DNA from: Paracoccus sp. M683
GTDB taxonomy: Bacteria > Pseudomonadota > Alphaproteobacteria > Rhodobacterales > Rhodobacteraceae
Assembly (NCBI RefSeq): GCF_007096355.1
Contig: NZ_VKDF01000007.1
Coordinates: 62,001-126,000 of the forward strand
Direction of reading: 5' to 3'
DNA length: 64,000 bases
The position numbers and the translations under genes are program-made. Of this stretch, positions 34,946 to 42,644 are shown piece after piece. The notes under the pieces are model-generated. The model was not told the origin of the DNA. It saw nothing but the letters and a program-made list of their open reading frames with translations, and searched no databases. The stretch's first letter is position 1. Each line of letters begins with the position of its first letter.

Positions 34946-37900
34946 TCAGTGGTTGTAAAAGACGAAGGCCGAGGCGGTATCTGTCGCCACGCCCGAAATC
35001 CGACCGGCCCATATATCGCGCTTGGTGGCGTTGAAAGCCGCCGCATAGCCCGGATCATCGCCCGTCAGGTGTTCATAGAACCGTTCCATGATTGCCGCCG
35101 TCTGCCGGTCCGGGATCTGTTCCAGCGTGACCAGCGACCGCCGCGCGCCCGCCCGTGCAAGCGCCAGCGGCAGTCCCCTGACCGCGTCGATCGGCGTGTC
35201 GCGCCCGACACCGGATTCGCAGGATGACAGCACCACCAGTTCGGCATCCTGCAAGGCCCAGCCCATCAGCTCGGATGCATGGGCGATGCCGTCATTTTCC
35301 GGCGCGACCGGGGCGTCGGCGGCAGGCGCCGACAGCACGATCCCGGCATTCTGCAAGCTGAACGGCTGATCGTCGGTATCGCGAAAAAACCCGTGGGTCG
35401 CCAGGTGGATCAACTGCGCGCCGGCTGCGGTTTCGGCAAGGCGAGGCTCGGTCGCCTCGGCCCCTTGCAGGCGGGTGGTGATCGTGCCGGCGCTGCTGAC
35501 CAGCCGGTCGATATCCTCGATTTCGGCCAGCGAACCGGACAGGTAATCAGGCGAATCCTCGTTGCGGTCATCGAAATAAAGCCCGCCCGCCAGCACGACC
35601 CGATCGCCCGCCGTCAGGTCCGAGGCGATGCCGGCCCGCGCATAGGCGCTGCGGCTGGTCAGCAGATAGATGTCATGGCTCTCGCCGAGACGCGCGCCAC
35701 CGGCTCCTTGCGCAGCCGTCAGATCCATCTGGAACAACATCGCGTCCGGCGCCAGAAAGACGCGCCGCGCATCGCCCGCCTGTTCCGAAACCCAAAGCCC
35801 GAAATCGCGCCACAGATCGGCATAGACCTGATCGGCGGAACGGCGATCGAAATCCAGATCGGCAACCAGATGCAGCTGCACCGGGGCATCCGCCCGGAAT
35901 ACAGCCGCGTAAAGCTGCATTCTCTGGGCATCGCCGCTGCGGTCCGGGCCCTGCCAGTCACGCAACAGGATCATGTCGATCACGACATCGCCCTCGGTCA
36001 CCGCTAACCCACCCGCATCGGTCACATCGACCGGATCCAGTGGCGCAGGCATCAGCGGCAGGCCCTCGGCCAGAAGCAGGGCGTTCAGCGCATCGCGTTG
36101 CTGGGTCAGCGCCGCGTCCAGCCCGGCAATCTGATCCGAGACCGGCTCGGCACGCACGCGTTCGCGAAACCGCGCGGCATCCAGCGCATAGGCGCGGGCG
36201 GCCTGGCGCAGCGCGGCATCGGGCGCGTTGCGCGCCACCTCGTCCAGCCTTTGATCCGACCCGTCCTCCAGCGTTTTCCAGCGATGGATCGCGCCGGCGA
36301 AATGGGCGGTGAAATCGGGCGCCTCGACTGCGTGCCGGGCCATCGTGATCAGCAGGTCATCGGCCAGCTTGCGCCCCGCAACGGCCGCATCATAGCTGCC
36401 GCTTAACGACTGGCGCCTGACCCAGTTGAACAGGTCCTGATCCAGCCCCGCCAAGGCCTCCGACGCCTCGACCGGCGAACGCGCGGCCAAAGCGCGTGCC
36501 GCCAGCAGCCGCGCCTCGAAGCTGAAGGGCTGGGTGGCGCCAAGGTTCTCGGTGGCAAAATCGCGCAGCCAGCCCGAGAACCGGATCGCGTCATCGGTCA
36601 ACCCATCGCGCAGCAATGCCTGGGTTCCCACGGTCGCGGCACCCACGATCAGCTCCATCGGGGCGCCTGCGGCCAGCAGCGGATTCAGCGGCGGCAGCTT
36701 GACCTGCCCGCCATCGGCATAACTTGTCCGGGCGTCGATATAGGCAAGGTAATAACCGATCACCTCGGGGCCATAGGGCACGGGCTGCCCCGCTTGCCGC
36801 AGCTGAAACAACGCGGCAAATTCGCGCCGTGCCTCGTCCCACCGTTCCAGCTCGACCAGGTCCAGCGCAAGGTTAACCCACGAGGCATAGGTCAGCGGGT
36901 GATCTTCGCCCAGATTGGCAACCCGCCATTCATAAGCCTGCACATCCAGCGCCAGCGCCTGTGCCGGCAGGCGCAGCGCCCGCTTGATCGAGGCGGCATT
37001 GTTCACCACGCGCCAATGGGCATCGGTTTCTTGCAAATCCAACTGCTCGGAATAGCCGATGGCCATGGTCGCCGTGGTATCCGCCGATCCCAGCTCGCCC
37101 ATCAGAAGCAGGGTTTGCGACAGCGCGTCATAGGCATCGACGACCGGCGGCGAGGGAAAGCCGTATTCATCGGACAGATCGTTCAGCGCCCATTGGTGCC
37201 GCGTGATCGCGGCGTCCAGATCGCCGGCATCGCGCAGGAACATCGCATAGTTGTGCCAGAACTGCCCCCGCCCGGCATGGCGCGCCCCGCGCATCACCGG
37301 ACTGGCATCGCAGACCGAATACAGCGTGGCGGCCTGTTCCAGATAAGACGCCTGTGCAAACTGGTTGCTGGCCAATCCGCACAGATTGGCCAATTCATCG
37401 CCAAGACCGGCCGCCTCCAACTGGACCCGCGCCTTGTCCAGCCGCGCAAAGGCCTTTTCCGGTTGGCCCGTTTGCAGATAGGCATAGCCCAGATTGATCG
37501 ACAGCACCCGTGCCGCATCAGGGTTCAGCGCCCGCCCGGCAAAGCGGTCGGCCAGCGCGACCAGTGCATCCTGCCCATCCGCATCGTCAGGGTTGTCCGG
37601 GTCGGACGCAAAGCCCTTGGCATAGGCGCTCAGCAGCAGCAGTTCCGTCGCCAGATCCTGCGGCAGCCGATCCAGCAGGCCGCCGATGGCGCCCAGATCA
37701 ACCGCCGCGATTCGGGTCCAGTCGCCGGCATCCGACAAGGCGATGATTTCAGCGGCGACCGCAGCCGCCCCGTCATCCGAGGGCTGATGCAGAAACGCCT
37801 CGACGCTGGCCGGGGGGGCATCCGATGGCGCGGCCCAGCCCGGACCTGCCAGCGCCAGGGCAACGGCAAGCGCGCGCGCCAGCGCTGCCGTGCGCATCAT
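34946..37900 (-). CDS. Secreted TPR-CHAT domain protein
   Basis: 984 residues with a Sec signal peptide (residues 1-23, ending GWAA). Residues about 60-450 form helical TPR-like repeats, for example LSINLGYAYLQTGQPEKAFA and NLALDLVELERWDEARREF. A second helical domain follows, then a C-terminal CHAT domain of about 320 residues (caspase HetF associated with TPRs), with the caspase-like dyad in place: His836 in HLATHGFF and Cys894 in LSSCESGVG. CHAT proteins are candidate cysteine proteases of the caspase/separase clan. This one should be periplasmic or surface-exposed, unlike the cytoplasmic TPR-CHAT/Csx29 of type III-E CRISPR. It overlaps the stop of an MFS exporter gene by four bases. Confidence 0.85.
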   Translation of the reverse strand: MMRTAALARALAVALALAGPGWAAPSDAPPASVEAFLHQPSDDGAAAVAAEIIALSDAGDWTRIAAVDLGAIGGLLDRLPQDLATELLLLSAYAKGFASDPDNPDDADGQDALVALADRFAGRALNPDAARVLSINLGYAYLQTGQPEKAFARLDKARVQLEAAGLGDELANLCGLASNQFAQASYLEQAATLYSVCDASPVMRGARHAGRGQFWHNYAMFLRDAGDLDAAITRHQWALNDLSDEYGFPSPPVVDAYDALSQTLLLMGELGSADTTATMAIGYSEQLDLQETDAHWRVVNNAASIKRALRLPAQALALDVQAYEWRVANLGEDHPLTYASWVNLALDLVELERWDEARREFAALFQLRQAGQPVPYGPEVIGYYLAYIDARTSYADGGQVKLPPLNPLLAAGAPMELIVGAATVGTQALLRDGLTDDAIRFSGWLRDFATENLGATQPFSFEARLLAARALAARSPVEASEALAGLDQDLFNWVRRQSLSGSYDAAVAGRKLADDLLITMARHAVEAPDFTAHFAGAIHRWKTLEDGSDQRLDEVARNAPDAALRQAARAYALDAARFRERVRAEPVSDQIAGLDAALTQQRDALNALLLAEGLPLMPAPLDPVDVTDAGGLAVTEGDVVIDMILLRDWQGPDRSGDAQRMQLYAAVFRADAPVQLHLVADLDFDRRSADQVYADLWRDFGLWVSEQAGDARRVFLAPDAMLFQMDLTAAQGAGGARLGESHDIYLLTSRSAYARAGIASDLTAGDRVVLAGGLYFDDRNEDSPDYLSGSLAEIEDIDRLVSSAGTITTRLQGAEATEPRLAETAAGAQLIHLATHGFFRDTDDQPFSLQNAGIVLSAPAADAPVAPENDGIAHASELMGWALQDAELVVLSSCESGVGRDTPIDAVRGLPLALARAGARRSLVTLEQIPDRQTAAIMERFYEHLTGDDPGYAAAFNATKRDIWAGRISGVATDTASAFVFYNH

Positions 37901-39537
37901 GGGACCTCGATCTTGCCGACCAGCGGAACGTCGTCACTGGGGCTGACCGTATGACGCTCGATCATGCGATGGACCAGGGGGTCGCTGTCACCGCGATGCA
38001 AGGCGCGCAAGGCGACGGTGACCTCCGCATCCGTCTTTGTCCGGCGCAGGTTGTGGCGGACATAATCGTCCCAGGTCGCGATGTGATAGCTTTCCGACCA
38101 GATCTCGGGATGTTCCAGGTCGCGCAGCAACCGCCAGCCCCGCGCCCCGTCACGCAGCCGGATCACCCGGCGCTGCTGCATCAGGTGCAGGAAGGCGGGC
38201 ACGTCGCGTTGGGCGATCTGATAGTCGATCATCACCTTGATCGGACCCGAGCGCCCGCGCAGATCCAGCGCCAGCGCAGGTTCGCGAAACCGGCCGGCAG
38301 GGTCCAGATCGGTTCCGCCGAACTCGGGCGCCTGAAAGCGCAGCCCCACGATCAGCCCAAGGATCAGGATCCCCCCTGCCGCGACAAAGGCGGTCCCGAT
38401 GCCATACGCGCCGGCGACCACGCCCCAGACCCATGATCCCGCCGCCATGCCGCCGAAGGTCGCCGTCTGATACAGGGCCAGCGCGCGGGCCACGACCCAA
38501 CGCGGCGTCGACAATTGCACGGTGACGTTGAACAGTGACAGCGCCAGCACCCACGATGCCCCCGCCGGCAGCATGGCCAGCGCGTGCAGCCAGACTGAAT
38601 CCGTCAGTCCCAAAAGCAGCGTTGCCCCGGCAAAGCCCGCAAAGGCCAGCCGGATGACATGTTCATTATCCATCCGCGCGCGGATCCGCGGGTTCAGCAA
38701 CGCCCCGCTGATCGCGCCCAGTCCGAAACATCCCAGCAAGCCCCCGAACAGGGTCGAGCCGCCGATCGGATGGGCCTTGGCGACCAGGGGCAGCAAGGCA
38801 AGCACCGACACCGCACCAAAGCCGAACATCGCTGCCCGGCCGATCACACGCATCAGGTTGGGCGACAGCGCGACATAGCGCAGCCCCGCCCCGACCGCGC
38901 CGACAAAGGGCTCGCGTCCATGGGTGACCTGCCGCGCCGGCGGCTTCCAGCGAAACAGCGCCCCCAGCAACGGGATATAGCTGAAGGCATTGACCGCGAA
39001 TGCCGCCGCAGCGCCAAAGCCCGCGACGATCAGCCCGCCCGCCGCCGGCCCGACGCTGCGCATCAGGTTGAAACCGACCGAGTTCAGCGTGACCGCCGCC
39101 GGCAGATCCTCGCGCGGGACCAGATCGCCCATGCTGGCCTGCCAGGGCGGGTTGTACAGCGCCTGCCCCGATCCGATCAGGAAGGTAAAGGCCAGCAGTG
39201 ACCACGGCGTCAGCCAGTCCTGCCACGCCGCCAGCGCCAGCAGCGCAGAAACCACCGCCATCAGGATCTGCGCCGTCAGCAGCAGGGTCTTGCGGTCGAA
39301 CATGTCGGCCAGCGCGCCCGACATCAGCGCCAGCAACATGATCGGCAGCGTGTTCGACGCCGCAACCAGCGCAATCAGCGTGGTATTGTCGGTCAGCTGC
39401 GTCATCATCCAGGCCGCGCCGACCTGCTGCACCAGCCCGCCGAAATTCGAGATCAACGTTGCCGTCCATAACAGCCGGAAATCGGCATGGCGGAACGGCG
39501 CAAGGGCAGAGGGCTGGCTGGGCAAGGCAGATACCAA
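37897..39537 (-). CDS. MFS_3-type exporter with C-terminal monooxygenase-like extension
   Basis: 546 residues from a TTG at 39537. The first 410 residues form about 11-12 membrane helices with MFS features: PFRHADFRLLWTATLISNFG, DMFDRKTLLLTAQ (loop 2-3 motif), and the family-typical NPPWQASMGDLVPREDLPAA. It belongs to the EntS-like MFS_3 group. The last 135 residues are soluble and resemble the antibiotic-biosynthesis-monooxygenase-like tail of such proteins (VMIDYQIAQRDVPAFLHLM, WSESYHIATWDDYVRH). The cargo is unknown. It is cotranslated with the CHAT gene downstream. The start is uncertain, since there is no ribosome binding site before TTG at 39537 or 39525. Confidence 0.85.
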   Translation of the reverse strand: MVSALPSQPSALAPFRHADFRLLWTATLISNFGGLVQQVGAAWMMTQLTDNTTLIALVAASNTLPIMLLALMSGALADMFDRKTLLLTAQILMAVVSALLALAAWQDWLTPWSLLAFTFLIGSGQALYNPPWQASMGDLVPREDLPAAVTLNSVGFNLMRSVGPAAGGLIVAGFGAAAAFAVNAFSYIPLLGALFRWKPPARQVTHGREPFVGAVGAGLRYVALSPNLMRVIGRAAMFGFGAVSVLALLPLVAKAHPIGGSTLFGGLLGCFGLGAISGALLNPRIRARMDNEHVIRLAFAGFAGATLLLGLTDSVWLHALAMLPAGASWVLALSLFNVTVQLSTPRWVVARALALYQTATFGGMAAGSWVWGVVAGAYGIGTAFVAAGGILILGLIVGLRFQAPEFGGTDLDPAGRFREPALALDLRGRSGPIKVMIDYQIAQRDVPAFLHLMQQRRVIRLRDGARGWRLLRDLEHPEIWSESYHIATWDDYVRHNLRRTKTDAEVTVALRALHRGDSDPLVHRMIERHTVSPSDDVPLVGKIEVP

Positions 39538-39871
39538 GGCGGCGGGGAATGATCTTGTCCGGCCAGACTAGGCGGATGCGCTGCGCGGGGCAATCCACCT
39601 GCGCCGGCCAAAACGCCGGCCAGGCGGGGCAGCAGCTAACGGCGAAGTGATCGCAGCATCGGCAAACGTGATCCGGTCTTGCCCGATGGCAACAGTTGAC
39701 AGGATATTTCCCGGCCTTCCGGGGCAGAAGGCTTGACGGCATGTGGCCAGCCGGGGCTGATGATGGTCAGCCCGAATCGCGCCGGCTCTGCCGCCTGCGC
39801 AGTTCGATTCCTGGTATCCGCTGCTACAGGCTGGCCCACCCGCGCCGCCTGCCGTTACAAAGGAACATGAT
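39538..39871. other. 334-base divergent intergenic region
   Basis: It separates the MFS exporter (minus) from the L,D-transpeptidase (plus). A TTGACA at about 39695 and a TTGACG at about 39733 could serve as -35 elements toward the plus-strand gene, but no good -10 follows either. I find no gene, tRNA or clear operator. A GTTCGATTCC stretch at 39803 looks like a tRNA T-arm but has no partner stems. Confidence 0.35.
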
Positions 39872-40699
39872 ATGCGTTTCGCAGTCACCGTCGCTGCGCT
39901 GACCCTTGGTCTTGCCGCCTGCGCCCCTGAAACCCCGACACAGCAAACGACCCAGACGCAGGAACAGGCTCCGCTGGCACCAGGCGCGGCCCCCGCGACC
40001 GAAGCGCAGGTCTATGCCGCGCGTAACGACATTCTGCCGGGCGGTGCGACCTATACCATCCCCGCCGTCCGCCCCGCCTATCTGACCGAACGCAACCGTC
40101 GCCAGCGCGTGCCCTATAACGGCAGCGAAAGCGCCGGCACGCTGGTCGTCGATCCCTATGCGCGCGTGCTGTATCACGTGCTGGGCGGTGGCGAGGCAAT
40201 GCGCTTTGGCATTGCTGTCGGCCGCGAAGGCAAGGGCTTTGCCGGCAATGCCACGGTCCAGCGCAAGCAGGTCTGGCCCAGCTGGACCCCGACCGCGAAC
40301 ATGGTCCGCACCGAGCCGCAGCTTTACGCCCAATTCGCCGGCGGCGTGGCCGGCGGCCCGGAAAACCCGCTGGGGTCGCGGGCGCTGTATCTGTATCGCG
40401 GCGGACGCGACACCTATTACCGCATCCACGGCACGATGGATCCGTCGTCGATCGGCAAGGCCACCTCGGCCGGCTGTATCCGCCTGTTCAACCAGGACGT
40501 GATGGATCTGTTCGACGAAATGGCGATCGGCGCCCGCGTCCGTGTGCGCAGCGAGGCGGAAAGCCTGCGGCTGGAAGGGCCGATGATCAATACGCCCGAG
40601 GGCTATGTCATGCCCGCCCGCGAAGCACAGGCAGCAGCGGCCGCCACTGCAACGGCGGCAAGCGGTGCCCCGGTCGAAAGCGCGGTTCCGGTCCGCTGA
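39872..40699 (+). CDS. L,D-transpeptidase lipoprotein (YkuD fold)
   Basis: 275 residues. The lipobox LAAC makes it a lipoprotein (Cys17). A 60-residue Thr/Gln/Ala/Pro-rich linker follows, then the YkuD catalytic domain ending in YYRIHGTMDPSSIG and ATSAGCIRLFNQDVMDLFDE: catalytic Cys202, with His186 in the HGT motif. It should crosslink peptidoglycan or attach envelope proteins through meso-diaminopimelate, resistant to most beta-lactams but not carbapenems. The protein ends in an Ala-rich tail of about 20 residues. AAAGGAACAT precedes the ATG. A hairpin follows the stop. Confidence 0.92.
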   Translation: MRFAVTVAALTLGLAACAPETPTQQTTQTQEQAPLAPGAAPATEAQVYAARNDILPGGATYTIPAVRPAYLTERNRRQRVPYNGSESAGTLVVDPYARVLYHVLGGGEAMRFGIAVGREGKGFAGNATVQRKQVWPSWTPTANMVRTEPQLYAQFAGGVAGGPENPLGSRALYLYRGGRDTYYRIHGTMDPSSIGKATSAGCIRLFNQDVMDLFDEMAIGARVRVRSEAESLRLEGPMINTPEGYVMPAREAQAAAAATATAASGAPVESAVPVR

Positions 40700-40727
40700 T
40701 CGGCAATCTTCCGCAAATCCTTGACAG

Positions 40728-40756
40728 GCCCCGGCATTTTGTCGGGGCTTATCAAT
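40728..40756 (+). terminator. Hairpin downstream of the L,D-transpeptidase gene
   Basis: A GCCCCG / CGGGGC stem (40728-40748) with a nine-base AT-rich loop is followed by TTATCAATT. The tail has few T residues, so it is a weak terminator or a spacer hairpin before the Lys/Ala-rich gene. Confidence 0.45.
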
Positions 40757-40826
40757 TGCGCCGCAGGGAAATCTGCGGCAATGATGGCAATGTTGACGTT
40801 CATCTGACCAGCATCGCGAGGATCCG

Positions 40827-41627
40827 ATGCCCAATTTCGCCAAACTTGCCCAGGAACTGCTGACCAAGGACGAACTTGCCCTGACACAGCAGGCCGCCAA
40901 GCCCGCGATCTCGGGCCTGACCAATGACGAGGTGATGGCGCTGATCGCACGGCTGGATGCCGCCGAGGCGATGGCGCGCGCAGATTCCGCCGCCGGCCCG
41001 GTCGCCACGGGCGGAAAGTCACGCGCTGACATCCTGAAAGCCGCCCTGCGCCGCGCCCATGCCGAACGCCGTCAGCGTGGCATGAAGCCCTCGGGGCGCA
41101 AGCCCGCCTCGGCGCAACGCCCAAAGGCGGCCAAGCCAGCCGCCGCAAAGCCGGCCGCCGCCAAACGCGCCGACGCGGGCGCACCGCCCGCGCAACGTCG
41201 GGTCGCCGGGCGCAAGAAGCCTGCCGCCAAGCCCGACACCCGCACCGGCCCGCGTCGGGTGGCCAATGCCGCGGGCAAGGCCGCCAAGATGGCCGAAGCC
41301 GCGGCCCCGGTCTCTGCCCCGGCAGCCTTGGACAGCGAGGCAAAGCCGGTGAAATCCGCCGCGAAAGACGCCGAGAAGGACAGCCGCAAGGCCGAAAGGC
41401 AGGCACAGCGCAAGGCCGAACGCAAGGCCGAGCGGCAGGCGGCGAAGCAGGCTGAAAAGGCCGAACGCAAAGCTGCGAAACTGGCCGAGAAAGAAAAGCT
41501 GAAAGCCGAACGCAAGGCCGCCAGAAAGGCCGAGCGCAAAGCCGCAGCCAAGGCCGGAAAGCAAGCCGAGGGCGGCGAGAAGGTGAAAAAGAAGGACAAG
41601 GCCAAAAAGGCCGAGAAAAAGGGCTGA
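40827..41627 (+). CDS. Lys/Ala-rich basic protein with a charged coiled-coil tail
   Basis: 266 residues. The first 85 residues are ordinary helical sequence (ELLTKDELALTQQAAKPAIS, ILKAALRRAHAERRQRGMKP). From about residue 100 Pro/Ala/Lys-rich stretches like KPAAAKPAAAKRAD, as in linker-histone-like proteins, take over. Residues 180-266 are almost only Lys, Ala, Glu, Arg and Gln, in imperfect repeats KAERKAERQA and so on, forming a strongly charged helix. It may bind DNA or RNA, or act as a disordered spacer in the cytoplasm; no signal peptide or known domain is visible. The repeat bias also makes long open frames appear on the opposite strand, which I reject. Confidence 0.7.
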   Translation: MPNFAKLAQELLTKDELALTQQAAKPAISGLTNDEVMALIARLDAAEAMARADSAAGPVATGGKSRADILKAALRRAHAERRQRGMKPSGRKPASAQRPKAAKPAAAKPAAAKRADAGAPPAQRRVAGRKKPAAKPDTRTGPRRVANAAGKAAKMAEAAAPVSAPAALDSEAKPVKSAAKDAEKDSRKAERQAQRKAERKAERQAAKQAEKAERKAAKLAEKEKLKAERKAARKAERKAAAKAGKQAEGGEKVKKKDKAKKAEKKG

Positions 41628-41702
41628 TCCGGCCGTCCAACGGGACGTTTGCATCCGCGCGGTGCAATGCTAATCAGGCGATGCTTGGATATTCGGGGTT
41701 CG

Positions 41703-42623
41703 ATGCGCCGCTTTCTGCTGATCTGCACGATGGTTCTGGCCGCGACACCGGCCGCTTTGGCCCGCCCGGCTGTCGATGCCATTTCCGGCTATCCTCCGAT
41801 CACCCCGCGCGACGACCAGCGCTGCACCGATGACGGGCGCGACTGCGTGCGGCTGGAACATTACGTCGCAGATGTCTGCAAACTGATCGAGCGTAATGCC
41901 GGCCAGAACCGGCTGGACCCGAATTTCCTGGCCCGTCTGCTGTGGAAGGAAAGCCGGTTCGAACCCAGCGCCGTCAGCCCGGCTGGCGCGCTTGGGATCG
42001 CGCAGTTCATCCCCAGCACGGCCGAGCTTTACGATCTGGACGATCCCTTCAATCCGGCACAGGCGATTGCGAAATCTGCCTGGTATCTGCGCTATCTGAC
42101 CGACATGTTCGGCAATATCGGCCTGGCCGCTGTCGCCTATAATGGCGGCGAGAACCGGGCCGCCCGTTTCATCAACGACCAGACATCCCTGCCCTATGAG
42201 ACACAGGATTATGTCGAGGCGATTACCGGTCACAATGCCTGGCGCTGGCGCGACAACCCTCCGGCTGCGGATGAATTGAAACTGGCGCTGAATGGCAATG
42301 ACCAGTTCCGCGAGGCCTGTGTCGAAATGGCCGGCAACCGCAGCCTGCGCGAATTTACCGTCGAGCCGCCGGCCTTTCCCTGGGGTGTGATCCTGGCCAG
42401 CCATCCCAGCCGTGCCGGGGCGCAGCAACAGGTCACGCGGCTGAACCGGATTCTGCGCCCGGTCCTGGGCGAAAAGCAGATCGGCTATGTCCGCAAGCGC
42501 ATGACCGGCGGGCGGCGGTCGGTCTATACCGCGCAGGTCGGCTATCAGTCGCGATCCGAGGCCAATGCCTTTTGCGTGCGACTGAAACAGGTGGGCGCGC
42601 GCTGCATCGTTCTGCGGAACTGA
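41703..42623 (+). CDS. Secreted lytic transglycosylase (SLT domain)
   Basis: 306 residues with a Sec signal peptide (MRRFLLICTMVLAATPAALA). The SLT domain has the catalytic Glu in LLWKESRFEPSAVSPAGALG, then GIAQFIPSTAELYDL and AYNGGENRAARFIN, all diagnostic. The C-terminal 90 residues (WGVILASHPSRAGAQQQVTR, then GYQSRSEANAFCVRLKQVG) look like a SPOR domain, which binds denuded glycan at division sites. It would cut the peptidoglycan glycan strand, leaving 1,6-anhydroMurNAc. ATG at 41703 follows GGGGTTCG; an in-frame upstream ATG lacks a signal peptide. It converges on priA with 21 bases between stops. Confidence 0.9.
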   Translation: MRRFLLICTMVLAATPAALARPAVDAISGYPPITPRDDQRCTDDGRDCVRLEHYVADVCKLIERNAGQNRLDPNFLARLLWKESRFEPSAVSPAGALGIAQFIPSTAELYDLDDPFNPAQAIAKSAWYLRYLTDMFGNIGLAAVAYNGGENRAARFINDQTSLPYETQDYVEAITGHNAWRWRDNPPAADELKLALNGNDQFREACVEMAGNRSLREFTVEPPAFPWGVILASHPSRAGAQQQVTRLNRILRPVLGEKQIGYVRKRMTGGRRSVYTAQVGYQSRSEANAFCVRLKQVGARCIVLRN

Positions 42624-42644
42624 CCCTTGCGGCCCATGGGCCGA

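Noticed and set aside
33160..35058. A 632-codon minus-strand frame antisense to the fused ABC ATPase
   Set aside because: The plus strand carries two complete ATPase motif sets; the antisense text is low in complexity and rich in His, Gln and Arg.
34946..37900. A type III-E CRISPR (Csx29-like) TPR-CHAT protease
   Set aside because: The protein has a signal peptide, no CRISPR array or cas gene lies in the window, and its partner gene encodes an MFS exporter.
39795..39830. A tRNA T-arm-like GTTCGATTCC sequence
   Set aside because: The flanking bases do not pair into a T stem, and no anticodon or acceptor stem of suitable spacing is present.
41019..41782. Leu/Gly-rich and Ser/Ala/Phe-rich membrane-like frames opposite the Lys/Ala-rich gene
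   Set aside because: Antisense of Lys/Ala/Glu codon repeats automatically gives Leu/Phe/Ser/Ala-rich text; the apparent hydrophobic helices are an artefact.
42630..42643. Palindrome CGGCCCATGGGCCG as a bidirectional terminator between the transglycosylase and priA
   Set aside because: Neither side has a T tract, and the two-base loop makes it a poor hairpin; it may simply be a chance palindrome.
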